Assembly (NCBI GenBank): GCA_012838205.1 | Contig: DUPR01000034.1 | Coordinates: 1 to 41,458 of the forward strand | Source: Methanobacterium sp. | GTDB taxonomy: Archaea; Methanobacteriota; Methanobacteria; Methanobacteriales; Methanobacteriaceae | Length of the DNA stretch: 41,458 bases | Direction of reading: 5' to 3' | Shown here: positions 1 through 7,893 of the stretch, in pieces | How positions within the stretch are numbered: position 1 is the stretch's first letter | How the letters are laid out: the number at the start of each line of letters is the position of its first letter | The notes under the pieces: model-generated | What the model saw: the letters and a program-made list of their open reading frames with translations, nothing else | The model's database searches: none | What the model was told of the DNA's origin: nothing | Made by a program: the position numbers and the translations under genes

Positions 1-101
1 ACTAATCCTATCGCCATTAAAATCTTATTGGCATCCAATATATCTTGGGAAGATTTTCCATGATGTTTATGACCATATTTTCCTGTAATAACTCCCACCA
101 A
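1..101 (-). other. Possible 5' part of an unidentified gene running off the left edge
   Basis: On the minus strand a reading frame stays open from about position 137 to the left edge. It could start at the TTG at 101 or the GTG at 98. It would read VGVITGKYGHKHHG followed by KSSQDILDANKILMAIGL, a plausible protein composition, but no clear ribosome binding site precedes either start. I do not recognise the family. It could be the first 33 residues of a real gene, a degraded gene fragment, or chance. Confidence 0.3.
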
Positions 102-152
102 CGTATTATTTATTACGATATCACTGTTTGATTATTCATTTTTGCATAGGAT

Positions 153-1430
153 TTAGTTTTCAGCCCTTAATCTGTTTCTTGAAAACAACACCACCCCTAT
201 AACAAAGAGCACAGCAGTTAATAGGGCAGCCCATCCCACATGGTAAGCAATGGCATCCCATCCACCCCCGAAGGTTAAGGTTGCTCTGAGTGCATAGAGA
301 ACATGGGTCCATGGTAAGATGTCATAAATTTGGAATGATTGTCCCCATAGATGTCCAATCACTATTTGAGGGAGTGGGAAAAATGCGCCTACAAGGAAGC
401 TGGTGGGCACACTTATTAGGGTTCCCAGACTGCTTGCCTGATGGTCATTACGTGCGAAGGCAGCAATTATCATACCTAATGAGATGGAAGCTATTCCCCC
501 TATGATTCCAACAAATAAGGCTAATATGAGTGTATTTAACCCACCCTGCCAATGGAATCCTATTAGAACTGCGATAATTAAGAGAATGACAACTTGTACC
601 GCGGCAATGAGGGACCATGGTAATAATCCTCCGAATAATAAGTCGAAAGATGTCATGTTAGATAGTTTAAGCCGGGCCAAGGTGCCTTTTTCCACCTCCC
701 TGGTTAAAGCGGAAGCCACAGTGGTGGTTAGAAGTAAAATTGCAAATACAATCATTCCCGGAGCTAAAAAGTCAAATGTGGTGAAGGATCCAGTGCCGGA
801 AATAGCTTCCACCTTACTTTGAATGTACTGTGTTGTTTCAACCCCTGGTGATCCAGTGATGGCACTGCGTGTTTGGATGACCAACGTATCCTTATACTGC
901 TCCAAAACACCAGTTAAAATGCCTTGACTGGTGCCGAATCCTATATATCCCGTGTCTCCCCTGATAATCAATGTTGAAGTGGCATTGGAAGACTGTGCTG
1001 AGGTGTTCTGACCAAGTGTTACTGGTTGCTGCGCGGTACTGGTGATCAAAGCTACCATTGATTGAGAAAAGTTTTCGGGTATGATCAAGGCTGCATCAAC
1101 ATCTTTAGCTTCAAGTTTTTTATTGGCTTCAGTTTCAGTGGTCAGGTTTACATCAAATAAATGAACATCGCTGTCTTGATACTTCGAATCCTCCAGTACC
1201 TTTGTTAGATTGTTGCCAAAGTTCACTGTTTCTCCAGTAATAGGCATGGTGGCTCCTTTATCATAATTTACAACTGCCAAGTTGTGGGGTTGGTTACTCT
1301 GCCCCATACCTCCAAAGGCAAATCCAAATACTAACATGAAAAATAGGGGAAACAGGAGAATCATGGCCAAGCCTTTACGGTCACGTATTAATTCTTTGAA
1401 ATCTTTTTTGGCGATGCTAATAAATTTCAT
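153..1430 (-). CDS. ABC-2 type transporter permease
   Basis: This 425-residue protein is the membrane subunit of an ABC-2 exporter (drug, lipid or polysaccharide export class). It has the usual order of such permeases: an N-terminal transmembrane segment at about residues 20-42, a large extracellular domain at roughly 45-215 rich in Thr, Ser, Asn and Gln, then five or six membrane spans from about 220 to the C-terminus. The sequence after the first span (FAFGGMGQSN) and the ALTREVEKGTLARLKLS segment are characteristic of the YhgE/Pip-NatB group of ABC-2 permeases. It begins two bases after the stop of the upstream ATPase gene, so the pair is almost certainly one operon and one complex. The substrate cannot be told from sequence. 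Confidence 0.9.
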   Translation of the reverse strand: MKFISIAKKDFKELIRDRKGLAMILLFPLFFMLVFGFAFGGMGQSNQPHNLAVVNYDKGATMPITGETVNFGNNLTKVLEDSKYQDSDVHLFDVNLTTETEANKKLEAKDVDAALIIPENFSQSMVALITSTAQQPVTLGQNTSAQSSNATSTLIIRGDTGYIGFGTSQGILTGVLEQYKDTLVIQTRSAITGSPGVETTQYIQSKVEAISGTGSFTTFDFLAPGMIVFAILLLTTTVASALTREVEKGTLARLKLSNMTSFDLLFGGLLPWSLIAAVQVVILLIIAVLIGFHWQGGLNTLILALFVGIIGGIASISLGMIIAAFARNDHQASSLGTLISVPTSFLVGAFFPLPQIVIGHLWGQSFQIYDILPWTHVLYALRATLTFGGGWDAIAYHVGWAALLTAVLFVIGVVLFSRNRLRAEN

Positions 1431-1432
1431 TT

Positions 1433-2374
1433 TTACTCCCTCAATCCAGTTCCAGTTAAATCAATGAAAACATCTTCTAGTGTATTTTGCCGCACAGAAA
1501 GATCAACTACTCTAAGTCCTAACTGCTTTAATTCGTCCATAATAAGGGGGAGTTTGCCAACAGCGTCCCGAGCTCTGATGTTAATCTGTGTATTTACTTG
1601 GACCACACTATGAATTCCTTCCAGTTTTTTTACTGAATTTATAAATTCTTGATTTTTTTTAGGGTCTGAAATTATCATTTCTACTACATCGCCCTCACCA
1701 GTTTCTTTCTTAAGATTTGAAGGTGAGTCCAGCCGTAGCAACTTACCATGGTCAATAATGGCAACACGATCAGATAACCTGTCTGCCTCGTCCATTAAGT
1801 GAGTGGTCAAAATAACAGTCTTTCCTTCATCATCACGCAGACTTCGAATATAATTCCATAAAACTCTGCGAGATTGAGGGTCAAGTCCTTCGGAGGGTTC
1901 GTCTAAGACCACGATCTCTGGCTCGTGAATTAATGCTAATGCCAGATTCAAACGACGTTTCATACCACCAGATAGTTGAGAAACAACAGTGTTGGCCTTT
2001 TCAGTTAGGAAGAGGTCATTCAATAATTTATCAACCCTTTTTTTTAGCTTTTCTCTTGGAACTTCATACAGGTCACCCATGAGCATTAAACTTTCCTTAC
2101 ATGTGAGATAATCCCATAAAACTAATTCCTGTGGACATATTCCAATGGTTCCTTTCTCTATTTCTTGAACTTCCTGGCCATCTATGAATACTTGACCACT
2201 GCTAGGGCGTAAGAGTCCTACCATCATTTGGATTGATGTTGTTTTTCCAGCCCCATTGGGTCCCAGGAACCCGAACACTTCCCCACGATTAATCTTAAGA
2301 TTTAGATTTTCAACTGCTGAAAATTCTCCAAAACTCTTTTTAAGGTCTTGAACCTCTATGATGACATTATTCAT
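1433..2374 (-). CDS. ABC transporter ATP-binding protein (CcmA/NatA-like)
   Basis: This 313-residue ATPase would power the permease encoded directly downstream. Residues 38-45 form the Walker A loop (GPNGAGKT), 134-138 the ABC signature (LSGGM), and 157-160 the Walker B region ending in the catalytic Glu (LDEP), followed by a D-loop and the switch His in TTHLMDEADRL. The C-terminal 80 or so residues after the nucleotide-binding domain match the extension common in DrrA/NatA-type ATPases, ending in the LEDVFIDLTG motif. The ATG at 2374 follows an AAAGG element. It is the first gene of a two-gene operon. Its promoter lies in the 150-bp divergent region, where an 11-bp palindrome (TGATATTATCA, 2437-2447) might be an operator. 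No regulator gene is adjacent. Confidence 0.92.
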   Translation of the reverse strand: MNNVIIEVQDLKKSFGEFSAVENLNLKINRGEVFGFLGPNGAGKTTSIQMMVGLLRPSSGQVFIDGQEVQEIEKGTIGICPQELVLWDYLTCKESLMLMGDLYEVPREKLKKRVDKLLNDLFLTEKANTVVSQLSGGMKRRLNLALALIHEPEIVVLDEPSEGLDPQSRRVLWNYIRSLRDDEGKTVILTTHLMDEADRLSDRVAIIDHGKLLRLDSPSNLKKETGEGDVVEMIISDPKKNQEFINSVKKLEGIHSVVQVNTQINIRARDAVGKLPLIMDELKQLGLRVVDLSVRQNTLEDVFIDLTGTGLRE

Positions 2375-2487
2375 CCTTTAATAACCTCCAGAGTATCCGA
2401 TATATGATATTTTTTGTAAAATTTTTGGATGGATATTGATATTATCATTTTTCTCCCAGATTTCCAATAATAGATTTAATTAATTAC

Positions 2488-2495
2488 TTATAAAT
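2488..2495 (+). promoter_or_regulatory. TATA box for the 71-residue orphan gene
   Basis: TTATAAAT at 2488-2495 is an archaeal TATA-like box about 26 bases before the expected transcription start near 2517, giving a leader of only about ten bases that contains the GGTGAT ribosome binding site. The same divergent region must hold the promoter of the ABC operon, with an ATATAT stretch around 2399-2405 as the likely TATA box on the minus strand. Confidence 0.45.
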
Positions 2496-2525
2496 GTTCA
2501 GTTCTAGTAAAGTCTGGTGATAGTT

Positions 2526-2741
2526 ATGATCGATAGGATTGAAGTGAGCATGATCAATGAAAGTGTGCACAACTTTCGTAAGGGGGAATTTGGTGTTAAG
2601 TCAATTGAAATCCATGAAAAAAGGGGGTTAATTGAAATAATTTACGTTTCTAAAGAAACTGGGACAAAAAACGTTTTGATTCCCTTGCAAAATGTTGAAA
2701 AATGTGAATTTACACAAAAATCTGATTCAAAAGGTGCTTGA
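2526..2741 (+). CDS. Small conserved-looking protein of unknown function
   Basis: This encodes 71 residues with no family I recognise. An upstream in-frame GTG at 2517 is part of the ribosome binding site itself (GGTGAT at 2516-2521), so the ATG at 2526, five bases further on, is the better start. The protein begins MIDRIEVSMINESVHNFRKG and has a beta-rich pattern with alternating hydrophobic residues in its middle, followed by a short polar tail. It has no Cys cluster, signal peptide or membrane span. It stands alone on the plus strand, is convergent with the DUF1847 gene, and has its own TATA box. Good start signals and codon use like its neighbours make it a real gene; the function is unknown. 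Confidence 0.7.
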   Translation: MIDRIEVSMINESVHNFRKGEFGVKSIEIHEKRGLIEIIYVSKETGTKNVLIPLQNVEKCEFTQKSDSKGA

Positions 2742-2751
2742 AGCTTCAGTT

Positions 2752-3321
2752 TTAGAGTAAAAGTTTGTTTCGATAGTATTTTGAGTATACTGCCCCTAAT
2801 GGATTATGAGCCAGTATTCGGTCTTTTACCACCAGGGTGGTTACTGGTGCATGTGAATGTTCGGTGAATAACAAATCATGACCCATGCATAGTCCAATGA
2901 TTATATTTAGATCGGTTTTCTTTTTATTCAGAAACCATGCTTGGCCAATAGGGTTACACATGGACTCTTTACGATTTTTTTCTATTTTTTCAAGGTCAAA
3001 ATCAGATTTATCAATTCCACATACTTTACAACACACAGAATAGACCTTAAAATGCTTTTTAAATATGGAATGTATTATTCTTGATTCTTCTTCTAACCCC
3101 AAACAGAATGCCATTCCTATCTTTTCATAATTCATCATCTCAGAAAAGAGGATTATCTCCTCTAAACGTGTTTTTTCCATGTAATATCTGGATTCGATGG
3201 ATGTAGAAGTTTTTAATAAGTTGATATCTTGTTCTGTGTAAAGTTTTGTGATTTCTTCTTTGCTATCTAAACAATCTTTCCCATCGTAACAATCTTTATG
3301 AGGGCAGGAAGCACAATTCAA
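2752..3321 (-). CDS. DUF1847 metal-binding protein
   Basis: This 189-residue protein matches the DUF1847 family of predicted metal-binding proteins. The N-terminus carries a cysteine-rich motif (C3, C6, C11, C17 in MNCASCPHKDCYDGKDC), followed by a helical domain and a second set of cysteines around VCCKVCGI and MCNPIGQAW. The C-terminal segment with GLCMGHDLLF, the SHAPVTTLVVKDR stretch and the NPLGAVYS motif is typical of the family. The start is a TTG at 3321, supported by GGAGTGA a few bases upstream. It follows the adenine methylase gene after 32 bases and is probably co-transcribed with it. The biochemical role is not known; the Cys pattern suggests an iron-sulfur or zinc site. Confidence 0.8.
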   Translation of the reverse strand: MNCASCPHKDCYDGKDCLDSKEEITKLYTEQDINLLKTSTSIESRYYMEKTRLEEIILFSEMMNYEKIGMAFCLGLEEESRIIHSIFKKHFKVYSVCCKVCGIDKSDFDLEKIEKNRKESMCNPIGQAWFLNKKKTDLNIIIGLCMGHDLLFTEHSHAPVTTLVVKDRILAHNPLGAVYSKYYRNKLLL

Positions 3322-3353
3322 CTATCTCACTCCTTTATTTTGGATAAATAGGA

Positions 3354-4307
3354 TCAATTAGAATAATTTCGTATGATTAACTCCTGTATTTCTCCTCTAC
3401 GTGAGGTTTTCGAATTAATGTTACGTTTAGCAGGAACTCGTTCTATATTATATCCATAATACAATTTATCAAAGAAATCATCTTTTAAGTTATGATTCTT
3501 AGGATCACTGTTGCTTAGAATTAGGTGTGCACCTTTGTTGTCCATTTTTTTATAGAATTCTGCTAATTTCTTCTGGTCCTGATCACTGAATCCATTGCGA
3601 GAGTATCCAGTAAAATGGGATGTGTTGTTTAGAGGCCTATATGGTGGATCAAGATAAACCAGGGTGCCTTTTTGGATGAATTGGTGGGAGTGAGTGAAAT
3701 CCGTGCACAAGAGCTCTGTTTTTTTAAGGGAATCATGTGCAGACTGTAAATTTTCTACATCACATATAGTGGGATTTTGGTATCTGCCAAAAGGTACATT
3801 GAACTCACCTTTACTGTTGAGTCGGAAAAGTCCATTGAAACAAGTCTTGTTTAAAAAAATTAGATGAGCTGCCCGGTCAACCCAATCAGAACTGTAGTGC
3901 GTGTAGTCGATCTCATGCATCTGTGTATTAAAATCATCCCTTTTACTATAATAATTCTTTTTTCTATCTTTTTCAGATTTTTTTAGGTGTTCATCCTCCA
4001 TATCCTTCAATATTGAGATTAAATATTTAAAATCGTTCTGAATCGTCTGATAAGCCATGATTAGTTCCATGTTAACATCTAAAAGAATGGACTTTTTAAC
4101 TTGATAATTATTCTGTAAATGAAAGAATAAAGCTCCTCCACCAACAAATGGTTCTACATATCTCTCAATAACTTTATTTTCGAGTATGGAGTTAGGTAAT
4201 CTATTTTCCAATTCTAAAAGTAGTTGTCTTTTCCCACCCGCCCATTTAAGGAATGGTTTGGAAACTTTCAAATCATCCTTGGTTAAGTTTTTAGTAGACA
4301 TTTTCAT
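3354..4307 (-). CDS. dam: Dam-type DNA adenine N6-methyltransferase (D12 class)
   Basis: This 317-residue enzyme transfers a methyl group from S-adenosylmethionine to the N6 of adenine in DNA. The D12/Dam family motifs are all visible: FLKWAGGK (residues 19-26), the SAM-binding VEPFVGGGAL (51-60), FLNKTCFNGLFRLN (151-164) with the FNVPFG that follows, and the catalytic DPPY (220-223). Length is within the usual range for full-size Dam family enzymes. No restriction endonuclease lies next to it, so it looks like an orphan methylase; the only partner is the downstream DUF1847 gene. Recognition of GATC is likely from family resemblance but is not proved. A second ATG at 4301 is an equally possible start, because AGGATGA lies just before it. 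Confidence 0.92.
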   Translation of the reverse strand: MKMSTKNLTKDDLKVSKPFLKWAGGKRQLLLELENRLPNSILENKVIERYVEPFVGGGALFFHLQNNYQVKKSILLDVNMELIMAYQTIQNDFKYLISILKDMEDEHLKKSEKDRKKNYYSKRDDFNTQMHEIDYTHYSSDWVDRAAHLIFLNKTCFNGLFRLNSKGEFNVPFGRYQNPTICDVENLQSAHDSLKKTELLCTDFTHSHQFIQKGTLVYLDPPYRPLNNTSHFTGYSRNGFSDQDQKKLAEFYKKMDNKGAHLILSNSDPKNHNLKDDFFDKLYYGYNIERVPAKRNINSKTSRRGEIQELIIRNYSN

Positions 4308-4381
4308 CCTAAGTGATTAATCAAGTATATTTGGTGTTCTTATCAATTACAGTTATATTCTTAGTACAATGATTCATCTAA

Positions 4382-5170
4382 CTAATCTGCTTCTAGAATT
4401 GATTCAGGAGCTCCCCCCAGAATAACTAGCCCTTCGGCCTCTAAAAAGTGCAAGTCGCCTGGAATTATAATACAATGTAGTGGCCCTCCAAAATCTTCTT
4501 TCAGCAATTTATCAACACTATCCGCTCTGACCAGTGGTTCTTTTGAACCGGCACGTGCAATTACCACTGCCAGAGCATCTTCAGATATTAATCCTTCTTT
4601 CTTTATATTTTCAATCCGGATTAAATATTCCAGACCTTCATTGGCAGTCATGTAATAATTTTGGTGGGCTTGAATATCTAAAAGAACTAGTGTGTGCAAC
4701 CCCATCTTCTTATTTCCAGAGACGACCTCGTAGGGAGATTGAGGAAAATAGTTTTCCTCAGGACGTGGGATGGTAGTGACCTTACCAAACTTGTAGGCTT
4801 GGAGTCCGGCAATGCCAGGTGCAGCAGAAAGAATAGAAGATGCGTGAATGATGACCGTTTTAATTCCTTTTTTTCTAGCCTCTATTAAGATATCTGAATG
4901 AGTGGTCGCCATTAATGGATCCCCTGCTGTTAAAAACACGACTTTTTTCTCTTTAGCTTGTTTAATGAGCAAATTCTCCTCTTCCACCTCTTCTCGGGAT
5001 AATATATTAATCATGACCCCAGTAAGACTTTCCAGGGATTTTAAATCTCCTCCAAAAAGACGAGCTGTGTAAAATTCAGCGTAAACAACATCAGCAGATT
5101 TGATGGCCTCCAGACCATTAACTGATATGTCTTTTTCATCATAAAGTCCCAATCCAACCAGGCAGAGCAT
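4382..5170 (-). CDS. dphB: Diphthine synthase (diphthamide biosynthesis methyltransferase)
   Basis: DphB methylates the modified histidine of translation elongation factor 2 on the way to diphthamide, using S-adenosylmethionine. The protein has the tetrapyrrole-methylase fold; its N-terminus MLCLVGLGLYDEKDIS is diagnostic, and AGDPLMATTHSD and HASSILSAAPGIAGLQ are the conserved SAM-pocket segments. I place the start at the ATG at 5170 (262 residues) rather than a TTG 18 bases upstream, because AAGGTGAA sits at the right distance from 5170 and homologues begin at this point. It is divergent from trm5, another translation-fidelity gene, with a TATA box (TTTATAAA, 5208-5215) about 40 bases upstream. 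Confidence 0.95.
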   Translation of the reverse strand: MLCLVGLGLYDEKDISVNGLEAIKSADVVYAEFYTARLFGGDLKSLESLTGVMINILSREEVEEENLLIKQAKEKKVVFLTAGDPLMATTHSDILIEARKKGIKTVIIHASSILSAAPGIAGLQAYKFGKVTTIPRPEENYFPQSPYEVVSGNKKMGLHTLVLLDIQAHQNYYMTANEGLEYLIRIENIKKEGLISEDALAVVIARAGSKEPLVRADSVDKLLKEDFGGPLHCIIIPGDLHFLEAEGLVILGGAPESILEAD

Positions 5171-5207
5171 TTCTTTCACCTTCAACAACTAATTATGAGA
5201 CGGAGGG

Positions 5208-5215
5208 TTTATAAA
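5208..5215 (-). promoter_or_regulatory. TATA box for dphB in the dphB-trm5 divergent region
   Basis: Reading the minus strand, TTTATAAA at 5215-5208 predicts transcription starting near 5185, just before the AAGGTGAA ribosome binding site of dphB. On the plus strand, ACTATATTG around 5255-5263 is placed to start trm5 transcription near 5285. The two promoters are therefore close together but do not overlap. Confidence 0.45.
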
Positions 5216-5299
5216 ATTTATTTTTTAGAGTGAACATAAATGTTAGCAAGTAAAACTATATTGGATAATAATGATGAGAAGAAATAGGTGACTAATTCA

Positions 5300-6322
5300 A
5301 TGATCGGTTTAAAAATCCCTAAAAAACAGGCCAATACTATTCGTCTTATTCTACAGGAGAAATCAATTCTAGGCCATGAATGGAAAATTAAACGTGTGGA
5401 TGATTATGTTTACCTCCCCTTAAAAAAAAAGCCAGATGCTATGCTTTTAAGTGAATTAAACCTTTCAAATTCAAATTTGATAGAAACTGATTTTGAGAAA
5501 CTTAAAAAAAGACCTCAGAGTATTGAAGATTTCTTAAAGGATCGAATTCCTCCTGAGAAGATGGATGAATTTAAAAAATCATTTGATATTATTGGTGATG
5601 TTGTCATATTAGAGATTCCAGAGGAGTTGGAAGAAGAAAAATATCTTATTGGGGAAGCTGCCCTTAAGTTCACTAAGAGAAAAAGTGTTTACCGAAAAAA
5701 GAGTGAAATTAAGGGTGTTCATCGTACCCGAGAACTGGAACATCTTGCAGGAGAAGATCAGCCTGTGACCATTCACAAAGAATATGAATCCCATATAATG
5801 CTTAATGTTAAGGAAGTCTATTTTAGTCCCCGCTTGGCAACAGAAAGGAGAACTATCACCAATCAAATCAAGGACGGGGAAATAATTATTGACATGTTTA
5901 CAGGTGTAGGGCCAATTGCTATTAACATTAGCCGAACACGTAAAGTCAAGATATATGCAATTGACATCAACCCCCAAGCAATAAGCTATCTTAAGAAAAA
6001 TATCGCTAATAACAAACTTCAAGGTGAAGTTTATCCCATTAGAGGGGATGTGAGAGATGTTATGAATGATCTTAACATCCAAGCCAACCGAATAATTATG
6101 AACCTGCCAGAGACTGCTTATAAATTTCTTCCCCTTGCAATTAAATACTTAGAATCTGGTGGAATAATAAATTACTACCAGTTTAGTAGCGATTATAGCC
6201 AGCCTATCAAAATGATTAAGTCCATAGCCAAACCACGGAAAGTGGAAATATTAGACCAGAGAAAAGTTAAATCAAGGAGTCCTGGAGTGTGGCACATGGC
6301 AATTGATGCACGAATATCATAA
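5300..6322 (+). CDS. trm5: tRNA (guanine-37 N1)-methyltransferase Trm5
   Basis: Trm5 makes m1G at position 37 of tRNAs, which prevents frameshifting and in archaea is also the first step to wyosine. The protein has an N-terminal D1-like region, a middle domain with the RKSVYRKKSEIKGVHRTREL segment, and a class I SAM-dependent methyltransferase domain with the SAM loop DMFTGVGPIAI, then AIDINPQA and the NLPE motif of this family. I use the ATG at 5300 (340 residues), because the GTG at 5288 forms part of the GGTGA ribosome binding site (5287-5291). The next gene starts 15 bases after the stop and is likely in the same transcript. Confidence 0.93.
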   Translation: MIGLKIPKKQANTIRLILQEKSILGHEWKIKRVDDYVYLPLKKKPDAMLLSELNLSNSNLIETDFEKLKKRPQSIEDFLKDRIPPEKMDEFKKSFDIIGDVVILEIPEELEEEKYLIGEAALKFTKRKSVYRKKSEIKGVHRTRELEHLAGEDQPVTIHKEYESHIMLNVKEVYFSPRLATERRTITNQIKDGEIIIDMFTGVGPIAINISRTRKVKIYAIDINPQAISYLKKNIANNKLQGEVYPIRGDVRDVMNDLNIQANRIIMNLPETAYKFLPLAIKYLESGGIINYYQFSSDYSQPIKMIKSIAKPRKVEILDQRKVKSRSPGVWHMAIDARIS

Positions 6323-6337
6323 GTAGGGAGTGATTAT

Positions 6338-6802
6338 ATGACCAGGGACAGCTTACCGGAAATATTAGAAATAGAGTACTCCTTTAATTTAGGAGGGCAT
6401 AATTCACTTAAATTAGTGGATGGGAGGTTATTCTTTTTTTCTGAAGCAGATTCTCATCTTTCAGAAAAAAATGAATACCTAACCCTGGTATCGATTCCAG
6501 AAAATAGGGCATGGAAGTGTTTTTGGGATGATTTAGATGGATTAGGAATTTGGGAGTGGGAAAACAATTATAAAAAAACAGAAGACACTTCAGATGAAAC
6601 TATCAATCAAGAAATACCCGGAAAGGGCGATGTATGGCAATTAAAAATTATACATGGTAAAAAAAGAATTCACAAAAAAAGTTGGTCATCAAAACTAGAA
6701 TCAAAGGATGATTTCTTTAAAGCAGTGCAAAAATTGGTGGGAGTGGATATTCGTTTGCCATTTATGATTCTTTCAAAAAAATTATCCTCTGAAAAAAATT
6801 AA
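6338..6802 (+). CDS. Uncharacterised protein downstream of trm5
   Basis: This 154-residue soluble protein begins at an ATG with a strong GGGAGTGAT site and follows trm5 by 15 bases. It is rich in aromatic residues: a FWDDLDGLGIWEWENNY segment (about residues 62-78), then a linker, then a GDVWQLKIIHGKKRIHKKSW segment and a C-terminal helix. The arrangement, a Trp-rich strand pair followed by a W-x-L-x-I strand and a helix, resembles small widespread bacterial proteins of unknown function that have a similar 'DGxxW' core, but I cannot name a family. No Cys motif, signal peptide or membrane span is visible. The function is unknown, and linkage to trm5 is the only context. Confidence 0.8.
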   Translation: MTRDSLPEILEIEYSFNLGGHNSLKLVDGRLFFFSEADSHLSEKNEYLTLVSIPENRAWKCFWDDLDGLGIWEWENNYKKTEDTSDETINQEIPGKGDVWQLKIIHGKKRIHKKSWSSKLESKDDFFKAVQKLVGVDIRLPFMILSKKLSSEKN

Positions 6803-6838
6803 TTAAATAGAGTAAACAAGGACATAATATGAATTTTC

Positions 6839-7771
6839 TCAGAATGGATCCACTATTCCGTCTTCAGTTATGATTCCAGTGATCAAATCACTGGGTACCA
6901 CGTCAAAGGATGGATTCCTCACTTCAGTCCCGAAAGGTGCAGCTTGACAACCTGCAAAACTTAATACTTCAACAGAGTCTCGTTCTTCAATTTCTATATC
7001 ATAAATATTGTTTTCATAATCAAAGGTACTTAGGGGTGCTGCCACATAAAAGGGTACACTGAAATGTTTGGCTGCCAGGGAAACCATTAGAGAACCTATT
7101 TTATTGGCAATTCCACCTTTAGCCACACGGTCTGCACCAATAATCACCTTGTTTATCTGTCCTTCCTGCATTAAGCGACCGGCAGCTCCGTCAACTATCA
7201 ATTTTACTGGTATGTTTTCTTTCTGCATTTCCCAAACACTTAAACGAGCTCCCTGAAGTACAGGGCGGGTTTCATCACAAACCACACTTATGTTTTTACC
7301 TTCCTCATTAGCTGCCCTTATAACCCCAAGGGCGGTCCCATAATCAACACAAGCCAGTGCCCCTGCATTACAATGAGTTAAAATAGTGTCCCCATCACGG
7401 ATTAGAGTGGCTCCATGTTTTCCTATGCGCCGGTTGGTTTCCCTATCTTCTTCATACATTAAAATGGCCTCATCAACCGGATTGTGAGCAGCCATGACTC
7501 TGTTTACTGCCCAGGATAGGTTAACTGCAGTGGGACGGGCGTTTTTCATCTCTGTTGCAGCTTTTTCTAAGTCTTCACCATCAAGACTTGCCAGTGCCAT
7601 TCCAAAAGCAGCAGCCACTCCAATAGCTGGGGCTCCTCGGACTACCATGGTTTTAATTGCAGTTATAACGTCTTGATAAGTTCCGCATACTAAATATTCT
7701 TCTTCATAAGGCAAAATTGTTTGATCTAAAAGGTAGAGTAAATTGTTTTCCCAGTACATGGTTTTTATCAT
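6839..7771 (-). CDS. mtnA: S-methyl-5-thioribose-1-phosphate isomerase (aIF2B-like)
   Basis: MtnA converts methylthioribose-1-phosphate to methylthioribulose-1-phosphate, recycling the 5'-methylthioadenosine left by SAM-consuming reactions. The 310-residue protein has the family motifs RGAPAIG (45-51), THCNAG with the catalytic Cys134, and GADRVAKGG with the catalytic Asp214, followed by ANKIGS. These separate true MtnA from eIF2B regulatory subunits. In methanogens the same family may act on related sugar phosphates in MTA or deoxyadenosine salvage, so the exact substrate is inferred. The ATG at 7771 follows AGGATGTG. A TATA box (TTTTATAAAA, around 7852-7863) lies about 80 bases upstream, and an eight-base G/C run falls in the leader. 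Confidence 0.9.
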   Translation of the reverse strand: MIKTMYWENNLLYLLDQTILPYEEEYLVCGTYQDVITAIKTMVVRGAPAIGVAAAFGMALASLDGEDLEKAATEMKNARPTAVNLSWAVNRVMAAHNPVDEAILMYEEDRETNRRIGKHGATLIRDGDTILTHCNAGALACVDYGTALGVIRAANEEGKNISVVCDETRPVLQGARLSVWEMQKENIPVKLIVDGAAGRLMQEGQINKVIIGADRVAKGGIANKIGSLMVSLAAKHFSVPFYVAAPLSTFDYENNIYDIEIEERDSVEVLSFAGCQAAPFGTEVRNPSFDVVPSDLITGIITEDGIVDPF

Positions 7772-7812
7772 TGATACACATCCTGATTATCATTAAGAAA
7801 TAACAAATAATT

Positions 7813-7874
7813 GGGGGGGGAATAAATAGTAAAAAGAAATGGTTAAGGGATTTTTTATAAAATAATAGTATCCC
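7813..7874 (-). promoter_or_regulatory. mtnA promoter and leader with a C8 tract
   Basis: On the minus strand TTTTATAAAA (about 7863-7852) is a good TATA box, placing the start of transcription near 7830. It is bracketed by a short inverted repeat (GGGAT at 7847-7851, ATCCC at 7870-7874). The leader contains a run of eight C residues (7820-7813), striking in such AT-rich DNA. Confidence 0.4.
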
Positions 7875-7893
7875 AATTTTATTATTTCGTTGA

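Noticed and set aside
5609..6082. 157-residue minus-strand frame inside trm5
   Set aside because: It is antisense to the methyltransferase core and has no family resemblance; trm5 motifs explain the region.
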